Assembly (NCBI GenBank): GCA_039805565.1
Contig: JBDLTZ010000288.1
Coordinates: forward strand, 1-18,306
Reading direction: 5' to 3'
DNA length: 18,306 bases
From: CALJIC01 sp039805565
Lineage (GTDB): Bacteria; Chloroflexota; Chloroflexia; Chloroflexales; Roseiflexaceae
In this document: positions 13,138-18,306 of the stretch, piece after piece
How the letters are laid out: every line of letters begins with the position of its first letter
Numbering within the stretch: position 1 is the first letter of the stretch
The notes under the pieces: model-generated
Seen by the model: only the letters and a program-made list of their open reading frames with translations
Told to the model about the DNA's origin: nothing
The model's database searches: none
Position numbers and translations under genes: made by a program

Positions 13138-13554
13138 ATGGGCAAGCACATCGTGGGGCGCGTGGCGGAGCTGCCCCCCGGCGAGCGTCGGATCGTCGAG
13201 GTCGAGGGGCGCTCGATCGGGGTGTTCAACGTCCACGGGCGCTTCTTCGCGCTGCGGAACCGCTGCCCGCACCAGTCGGCGCCGCTCTGCCTCGGGGCAG
13301 TCAAGGGCATGACCATGCCGAGCCAGCCCGGCGAGTACATCTGGGCGCGCGAGGGCGAGATCATCCGCTGCCCGTGGCACGGCTGGGAGTTCGACATCAC
13401 CACGGGGCGCTCGATCGTCAACCCGCACCGGGTGCGCGTCGCCACCTACGAGGTGACGGTCGAGGCCGACGACGAGCGCGTCGAGACCTACCCCGTCACG
13501 GTGGACGGCGGGCTGATCGTGCTGCACCTGGACGAGGGGCGCGGCGCGCAGTAG
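13138..13554 (+). CDS. Rieske [2Fe-2S] ferredoxin-type protein
   Basis: This 138-aa protein carries the two Rieske cluster motifs: CPHQSAPLC (C43, H45) and CPWHGWEFD (C78, H81). The spacing between them is 32 residues, longer than in the smallest ferredoxins because of an insert (about 52-73). It has no membrane helix or signal peptide, so it is a soluble electron carrier or a small Rieske subunit. It starts 5 nt after the amidohydrolase stop, with GGAG at 13126-13129 inside the preceding gene as ribosome site, so the two are co-translated. The C-terminal part (about 95-130) is a beta-rich extension, consistent with a Rieske domain covering nearly the whole protein. Its redox partner is unknown. 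Confidence 0.88.
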   Translation: MGKHIVGRVAELPPGERRIVEVEGRSIGVFNVHGRFFALRNRCPHQSAPLCLGAVKGMTMPSQPGEYIWAREGEIIRCPWHGWEFDITTGRSIVNPHRVRVATYEVTVEADDERVETYPVTVDGGLIVLHLDEGRGAQ

Positions 13555-13718
13555 GGCGTCGATGGGTTGCGGTGGCCCGCGGCCCATGGCTCGTTCTCCC
13601 TGCCGCGCGCACGGACGGGCAGAAATCGCGTTCCGTGGGCGGGCTGAGGGCTTCAGGGCGCGGCCGAAGGCGCTCACCCGCAGGCCCTTTCTCCGCCACG
13701 TGGAATAGAGGTGTACCC

Positions 13719-15629
13719 ATGACCCGGATCGAGTCCCTGCTCTCGGCGCGGCTGTTCCTGGCCCCGCAGGCCGTAGGCGAGCGGCTGTTCTTCATCAGCA
13801 ACCTCAGCGGCCGCCTGAGCCTCTACGCGATGGACCGCGCCGGCAGCGTGCCCGAGCCGCTGCTGCCGCCCTATATCGCGCTCCAGAACCCCGACCTCGT
13901 CGGCGGCTACTCGTTCTACGCGCTGCCGGAGTGCGGCCAGGTGCTGGTGATGCTCGACCGCGACGGCGATGAAAACTACCTGCCCATGCTCGTCCCGAGC
14001 GACGGCGGCTTCCCCGAGCCGGCCTTCGGCGACGCGCTCGACGCCTACCGCGTGGACTGTACGCTGGTCGACTCGGCGCGCGGCCTGCTCTATATGCAGG
14101 CCGAGTCCCGCACCGAGCCGCTCGTGCGGACCTTTCGTGGCGACGTGGCGACTGGCGCGGTGGAGCTGCTGGCCGAGAGCACCTGGGGCCTGTACCCCGT
14201 CGCCTACGGCCAGGGCCATGCGCGCGTGGCCCTGGCCGAGGGGTACACCGCCGGCGACACAGTCCTGTACCTGTGGGAGGGTGGCGAGCGCCGCGTACTC
14301 CTCGGCACGCCGCTGGAGGCCCGCGCCCCCGGCGAGGCCCCGCCGCTCAGCGGGATTGGCGCCTGCCACTTCACGCCCGGCGACGCGGGGCTCCTGTGTA
14401 TCACGGCGCTGTTCGACGACGCCTACGGCCTCGGGTATGTCCGCCTCGATACGCCGGGCCAGGCGCGGCCGGTGCAGGTGCAGGGCGCGGTCCACGCCGG
14501 CGCCGGTGAGCTTGATCGGCTCGAGCACCTTGAGGGTGAGCGCTACCTGGTGGGCTACAACATCGACGGCTCCTCGTGGCTCTACGAGGCGCGCTTCGAC
14601 GAGCCTGCGCTCGTGATGTACCTCGGGCGGGCGCTGGTCGGGCCCGCGGAGAGCGGCGCGGGGCCGGCCCTGCACGGCGGCGTGCTCGAGTCCGTGAGCT
14701 ACGATACGGTGGGCGACCGCCTGGCGCTCTCGTTCTCCACCGCCACCTCGCCCTCCCAGCTCTACACCGTCGATGCGGCCGGCGTGGCGCAGCATACCCG
14801 CGAGCGGGTGCTCGGCCTCCCAACCGAGCTCCTTGCGTCCGGCGAGGACGCCTCGTTCATCTCGCACGACGGCCTGCGCGTCTCGGCGCGGCTCTACCTG
14901 CCCGCGCCGTCGCTCGGGTACCAGGGGCCGCGCCCGCTGGTTTACTACATCCACGGCGGCCCACAGAGCCAGGAGCGGCCCGACTTCGCCTGGTTCTCCA
15001 TGCCGCTCATCCAGCTCCTCACGCTGCGGGGCTTCGCTGTCTTCGTGCCGAACGCCCGCGGCAGCACCGGCTACGGCCTCGGCTACACGAAGCGCGTCGA
15101 CCACGACTGGGGCGGCCAGGACCGGCTCGACCACGTCCACGCGATGACCGAGGTGCTCCCGCGCGACCCACGCCTCGACGCGAGCCGCGCCGGGGTGGTT
15201 GGCCGCTCCTACGGCGGCTACATGACCCTCACCCTCGCCGCGCGCCACCCCGAGCTCTGGCGCGCCGCCGTGGACATGTTCGGCCCGTACGACCTGATCT
15301 CGTTCTCCGAGCGCATCCCGCCCACCTGGAAGCCGTACTTCGAGGCCTCCCTCGGCAACCCCGAGCGCGACCGCGACTTCCTCGCCGAGCGCTCGCCGCG
15401 CAGCTACATTGACCAGATCGCCTGTCCGCTGCTCGTGATTCAGGGGAAGAACGACCCGCGGGTGATCGAGCAGGAGTCGCGCGATGTGGTCGAGCGGCTG
15501 CGCTCCGCCGGCAGGAAGGTCGAGTACCTGATGTTCGAGAACGAGGGCCACGACGTGCTCAAGTACGAGAACCGCGTGACCTGCTACAATGCGATCACGG
15601 ACTTCTTCCGCCAGCACCTGGAGCCGTAA
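13719..15629 (+). CDS. S9 family serine peptidase (acylaminoacyl-peptidase/prolyl oligopeptidase-like)
   Basis: This 636-aa protein has an N-terminal beta-propeller-like half (about 1-370) and a C-terminal alpha/beta hydrolase. The hydrolase shows YYIHGGPQ (oxyanion loop), PNARGSTGYG, the nucleophile elbow GRSYGGY (S497), IQGKNDPRV (D579) and NEGHDV (H611), a complete catalytic triad in S9 order. It should cleave short peptides in the cytoplasm; no signal peptide is present. ATG 13719 is preceded by AGAGGTG (13707-13713) at 5 nt. The upstream gap from the Rieske gene is 164 bp with no clear promoter. The ligase GTG begins directly after its TAA with no gap, so these genes are coupled. Homologs are often annotated 'alpha/beta fold hydrolase' or 'prolyl oligopeptidase'. 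Confidence 0.88.
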   Translation: MTRIESLLSARLFLAPQAVGERLFFISNLSGRLSLYAMDRAGSVPEPLLPPYIALQNPDLVGGYSFYALPECGQVLVMLDRDGDENYLPMLVPSDGGFPEPAFGDALDAYRVDCTLVDSARGLLYMQAESRTEPLVRTFRGDVATGAVELLAESTWGLYPVAYGQGHARVALAEGYTAGDTVLYLWEGGERRVLLGTPLEARAPGEAPPLSGIGACHFTPGDAGLLCITALFDDAYGLGYVRLDTPGQARPVQVQGAVHAGAGELDRLEHLEGERYLVGYNIDGSSWLYEARFDEPALVMYLGRALVGPAESGAGPALHGGVLESVSYDTVGDRLALSFSTATSPSQLYTVDAAGVAQHTRERVLGLPTELLASGEDASFISHDGLRVSARLYLPAPSLGYQGPRPLVYYIHGGPQSQERPDFAWFSMPLIQLLTLRGFAVFVPNARGSTGYGLGYTKRVDHDWGGQDRLDHVHAMTEVLPRDPRLDASRAGVVGRSYGGYMTLTLAARHPELWRAAVDMFGPYDLISFSERIPPTWKPYFEASLGNPERDRDFLAERSPRSYIDQIACPLLVIQGKNDPRVIEQESRDVVERLRSAGRKVEYLMFENEGHDVLKYENRVTCYNAITDFFRQHLEP

Positions 15630-17348
15630 GTGCGGGCCTTCGCTGAGCTCTACACCGCCCTCGACGAGACCAACAAGACTGGCGCGAAGGTCGATGCGCT
15701 CGTCGGCTACTTCGCCGGCGCCGACCCGGCCGACGCCGCCTGGGCGCTTTACTTCCTGATCGGGCGCCGCCCGCGTCAGGCGGTCTCCTCCACCAAGCTG
15801 CGCGCCTGGGCCGCCGAGGCCGCCGGCATCCCCGACTGGCTGTTCGGCGAGTCGTACGACGCCGTGGGCGACTTCGCCGAGACGGTGGCGCTGCTCCTGC
15901 CCGACCACGGGCCGAGGGCCGAGGAACGAGGACCAGCGGCCGACGCGTGGGGCGCGCCGCGGGCACAGCAGCCGGATGATCAGGCGTCTTCGATGTTCAG
16001 CGCTCAGCCTTTGGCGTTGCGCGCCTGGGTCGAGCAGGTCCTGCTGCCGCTGCGCGACCTGCCCGAGGAGCGGCAGCGCGCCGAGATGCTGCGCGCGTGG
16101 GAGGCGCTCAGCGGCGCCGAGCGATTCGTCTGGAACAAGCTGATCACCGGCGCCTTCCGCGTCGGCGTGTCGCAGCAGCTCGTCACCCGCGCGCTGGCGC
16201 AGGTGGGCGGGCTCGACGCGGCCACCGTGGCGCATCGCCTCATGGGCGCGTGGGAGCCCTCGGCGGCGTTCTACCGCGCCCTGCTGGCCCCCGAGAGCGG
16301 CGACGCCGACGTGAGCCGGCCGTTCCCCTTCTGCCTGGCCCACCCGCTCGAGGGCGAGCCTGACGACCTGGGGGAGATCGCCGAGTGGCAGGCCGAGTGG
16401 AAGTGGGACGGCATCCGCTCGCAGCTGGTGCGCCGCGCCGGGCAGACCTTCCTCTGGTCGCGCGGCGAGGAGCTGATCACTGAGCGCTTCCCCGAGCTCG
16501 CCGCGCTCGGTGCGCTGCTGCCGGACGGCACGGTGCTGGATGGGGAGGTGCTGCCGTGGCTTGGCGGCGTGCTGCCCTTCGCGCAGCTCCAGCGCCGCAT
16601 CGGGCGCAAGCAGCTTGGCAAGAAGCTCCTGGCCGAGGTGCCGGCCGTGCTGCTGGCCTACGACCTGCTGGAGCTCGGCGGGCGCGATGTGCGCCAGGAG
16701 TCGCTGGCGTGGCGCCGGGCCGAGCTCGAGCGGCTGGTCGCGGGGCTGAGGCCCGAAGGTGCAGATCCGAGCGATGGACGAGGCGAGCGTTCGGCGCTCG
16801 AGTCGCTCATCCTCTCCCCGCTGGTGGAGGCCGTGGGGTGGGACGAGCTCGCCGCGCTATGGGCCACGGCCCGCGAGCAGGGCGTCGAGGGGCTCATGCT
16901 CAAGCGCCGAAGCTCGGCCTACGGCGTTGGGCGCGTGCGCGGCGACTGGTGGAAGTGGAAGGTGGCGCCCTATACCTTGGATGCCGTGCTGGTCTACGCC
17001 CAGCGCGGCAGCGGCAAGCGCGCCAGCCTGTACACCGACTACACCTTTGCGCTGTGGGACAACGGGCAGCTCGTGCCGTTCGCCAAGGCGTACTCCGGCC
17101 TCACCGACGCCGAGATCCGCAGGGTGGACGCCTTCGTGCGGCGCAGCACGCTGGAGAAGTTCGGCCCGGTGCGCACCGTCAGGCCCGAGCTGGTGTTTGA
17201 GCTGGCCTTCGAGGGCATCCAGCGCTCGAGCCGCCACAAGTCCGGCATCGCGGTGCGCTTCCCGCGCATGCTCCGCTGGCGCACCGACAAGCGCCCCGAG
17301 GACGCCGATACGCTCGACACGGTGCGAGCGATGATACCCGAGGAGTAG
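15630..17348 (+). CDS. ATP-dependent DNA ligase, damage-response (ligase-associated) family
   Basis: This 572-aa protein has an N-terminal DNA-binding domain (MRAFAELYTALDETNKT...), then the nucleotidyltransferase with motif I EWKWDGIR (adenylated K258), SRGEELITERFPE (motif III), DGEVLPW, AYDLLE (motif IIIa), EGLMLKR (motif IV, E420) and WWKWK (motif V, K442 and K444). A C-terminal OB domain follows. The family is the one named with an MBL exonuclease, helicase and PdeM (TIGR04120 type), usually about 530 aa. The excess lies mostly at residues 95-128 and about 374-392, low-complexity stretches interrupting conserved regions. It seals nicks using ATP, probably during repair. GTG 15630 directly abuts the S9 stop, with GGAG (15620-15623) at 6 nt. 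purU follows after 2 nt. Confidence 0.9.
   Translation: MRAFAELYTALDETNKTGAKVDALVGYFAGADPADAAWALYFLIGRRPRQAVSSTKLRAWAAEAAGIPDWLFGESYDAVGDFAETVALLLPDHGPRAEERGPAADAWGAPRAQQPDDQASSMFSAQPLALRAWVEQVLLPLRDLPEERQRAEMLRAWEALSGAERFVWNKLITGAFRVGVSQQLVTRALAQVGGLDAATVAHRLMGAWEPSAAFYRALLAPESGDADVSRPFPFCLAHPLEGEPDDLGEIAEWQAEWKWDGIRSQLVRRAGQTFLWSRGEELITERFPELAALGALLPDGTVLDGEVLPWLGGVLPFAQLQRRIGRKQLGKKLLAEVPAVLLAYDLLELGGRDVRQESLAWRRAELERLVAGLRPEGADPSDGRGERSALESLILSPLVEAVGWDELAALWATAREQGVEGLMLKRRSSAYGVGRVRGDWWKWKVAPYTLDAVLVYAQRGSGKRASLYTDYTFALWDNGQLVPFAKAYSGLTDAEIRRVDAFVRRSTLEKFGPVRTVRPELVFELAFEGIQRSSRHKSGIAVRFPRMLRWRTDKRPEDADTLDTVRAMIPEE
15912..16013 (+). repeat. Low-complexity in-frame insertion in the ligase N-terminal domain
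   Basis: These bases encode ligase residues 95-128, between ALLLPDHG and LRAWVEQVLLPL, two segments that normally sit close together in this family. The 5' half is purine-rich with repeated CCGAGG/CGAGGA words, and the 3' half has TTCAGCGCTCAGCC, both like intergenic low-complexity repeats. The reading frame is kept. The boundary is judged by eye. Confidence 0.45.
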
Positions 17349-17350
17349 AC

Positions 17351-18184
17351 GTGCCCGCCCACATCCTGCTGATCGACTGCCCCGACCGCATGGGGCTGGT
17401 CCACACCATCACCGGTGTGCTCTTCCGCCGCGCGTACAACGTCGTGAGCAACCACGAGTTCGTGGACCGCGACCGGCGCCACTTCTTCATGCGGACCGAG
17501 TTCTCGGGCGACGCCGACCCGGCCGAGGCCCTGGCCGAGCTGCGCGCCGCTCTGCCCGACGCCACCATCCGCCTCACGGGCGCCGGGGAGCGCACCGCCG
17601 TCGTGCTGGTCACCAAGGAGCACCACAGCGTCGGTGACCTGCTCATCCGCCACGCCTACGGTGAGCTCGGGGCCCGCATCCTGGCGGTGGCCGGGAACCA
17701 CGCCGTGCTCGCGCCGCTGGCCGAGCGCTTCGGCGTGCCGTTCCACCACGTCCCCGCCGAGGGCCTGGAGCGCGCCGCCCACGAGGAGGCGCTGGCCCAG
17801 GTAATCGACAGCTACGCGCCTGAGTACGTCGTTCTGGCGAAGTACATGCGCGTGCTCACCCCGGCCTTCGTCGAGCGCTACCGCGGCCGGATCATCAATA
17901 TTCATCACTCGTTCCTTCCGGCGTTCATCGGCGCCAACCCCTACCGGCAGGCCTTCGAGCGCGGCGTCAAGATCATCGGCGCCACGGCCCACTTCGTCAC
18001 CGAGAGCCTCGACGAGGGGCCGATCATCGCGCAGAGCGTGATTCCGGTGGACCACAGCCACACGGCGGCTGAGATGGCCCAGGCCGGCCGCGATGTCGAG
18101 AAGATCGTGCTGGCGCGGGCGCTGAAGCTGGTCTTTGAGGAGCGCGTCTTCATCAGCGGCAACCGCACGATTATCTTCGATTGA
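17351..18184 (+). CDS. purU: Formyltetrahydrofolate deformylase PurU
   Basis: This 277-aa protein has an N-terminal ACT domain (about 3-80, LLIDCPDRMGLVHTITGVLF) and a formyltransferase-fold catalytic domain with KYMRVLTP, NIHHSFLPAF (N183, H185) and ATAHFVTESLDEGPII (D221). These match the N-H-D active-site set of PurU. It hydrolyses 10-formyl-THF to formate and THF, balancing one-carbon pools and feeding formate to PurT-type purine synthesis. GTG 17351 is preceded by GAGGAG (17340-17345), which overlaps the end of the ligase gene, so translation is coupled with only 2 nt between genes. The length is normal and the gene appears intact. Its link to the ligase is probably only operon sharing. 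Confidence 0.95.
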   Translation: MPAHILLIDCPDRMGLVHTITGVLFRRAYNVVSNHEFVDRDRRHFFMRTEFSGDADPAEALAELRAALPDATIRLTGAGERTAVVLVTKEHHSVGDLLIRHAYGELGARILAVAGNHAVLAPLAERFGVPFHHVPAEGLERAAHEEALAQVIDSYAPEYVVLAKYMRVLTPAFVERYRGRIINIHHSFLPAFIGANPYRQAFERGVKIIGATAHFVTESLDEGPIIAQSVIPVDHSHTAAEMAQAGRDVEKIVLARALKLVFEERVFISGNRTIIFD

Positions 18185-18191
18185 CATAAAA

Positions 18192-18215
18192 GTGGAGGGG
18201 CTCATGCCCCTCCAC
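18192..18215. terminator. Hairpin after purU, with the T-tract on the minus strand
   Basis: GTGGAGGGGC (18192-18201), loop TCAT, GCCCCTCCAC (18206-18215) is a perfect 10-bp stem. The T-tract (TTTTAT) follows it only when read leftward, so as an intrinsic terminator it faces a convergent gene from the right. It also lies 7 nt after the purU stop and may end that message. No gene can be assigned confidently to 18216-18306; open frames exist on the minus strand but none carries a recognisable motif. Confidence 0.7.
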
Positions 18216-18306
18216 GCCACGCCCTCCTGAGCGACCAAGCCCAGCTTAGCCGGCTTCCCCACGGCCTCGCCGGGCGCCGCCCGCATTCCCACGGTGAGCC
18301 CCCGCT

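Noticed and set aside
15582..15590. TGCTACAAT, an extended -10-like box 40 nt before the ligase start
   Set aside because: It lies in coding sequence (C-Y-N of the peptidase) with no -35 at 17 bp. The ligase is better explained by coupling to the peptidase gene.
13674..16343. 889-residue minus-strand open frame antisense to the peptidase and ligase
   Set aside because: Its composition (G, R, V, H, A, with many EV/GV repeats) is the usual antisense shadow of GC-rich codons; the sense frames carry complete catalytic motifs.
17039..18292. 417-residue minus-strand open frame antisense to purU and the ligase end
   Set aside because: Shadow of purU. Only its first ~25 codons lie outside known genes and they show no recognisable domain.
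1..18306. CRISPR arrays, tRNA or rRNA genes and transposases
   Set aside because: No regularly spaced repeats, cloverleaf-like sequences, rRNA segments or transposase motifs were seen by eye; a covariance-model scan was not possible.

Overview
The window is high-GC bacterial DNA whose gene content fits a Chloroflexota bacterium of the Chloroflexia type (Roseiflexus/Kouleothrix-like). That assignment is inferred from the mix of gene families, the glycosyltransferase/methyltransferase cluster style and the secreted FG-GAP protein. I could not run a taxonomic search. No rRNA, tRNA, CRISPR array or insertion-sequence transposase was seen.

Region by region: (a) 1-223 holds the start of a leftward membrane-protein gene that runs off the window. 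(b) 224-362 is an AT-rich divergent promoter island with a tandem 13-bp repeat. (c) 363-2318 encodes a secreted calcium-loop (FG-GAP/VCBS) beta-propeller protein, followed by a strong hairpin shared with the convergent gene cluster. (d) 2399-10275, all leftward, is a surface-polysaccharide or glycoconjugate cluster. In transcription order it holds a GT4 glycosyltransferase fused to a helical linker module, a GT2-GT2-GT4 three-domain glycosyltransferase, a palindrome-rich 411-bp gap, a second GT4, a free-standing linker/coiled-coil protein, and a frameshifted SAM methyltransferase. (e) 10506-10837 holds the truncated 5' end of a RecB-like nuclease gene and possibly the tail of another gene. (f) 10931-18184, all rightward, encodes a ligase-associated MBL-fold exonuclease, an amidohydrolase plus Rieske ferredoxin pair, an S9 serine peptidase, an ATP-dependent DNA ligase of the damage-response type, and PurU. 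A hairpin ends this run.

How the genes may work together: the leftward cluster looks like one glycan assembly unit whose glycosyltransferases and methyltransferase share a W-Y-x-A-P...Q...F helix module. This module is fused to a GT in one place, sits as a separate gene in another, and may have been fused to the methyltransferase originally. In the rightward block, the exonuclease and ligase belong to a known DNA-repair partnership but are separated here by about 3.7 kb of unrelated metabolic genes. The helicase and PdeM-type partners are not in the window.

The most notable sequence-level observations are an in-frame hairpin repeat inserted inside a glycosyltransferase domain, an internal Shine-Dalgarno and ATG that could release the linker module as its own protein, two adjacent missing-C events around the methyltransferase start, and two apparently leaderless promoters.
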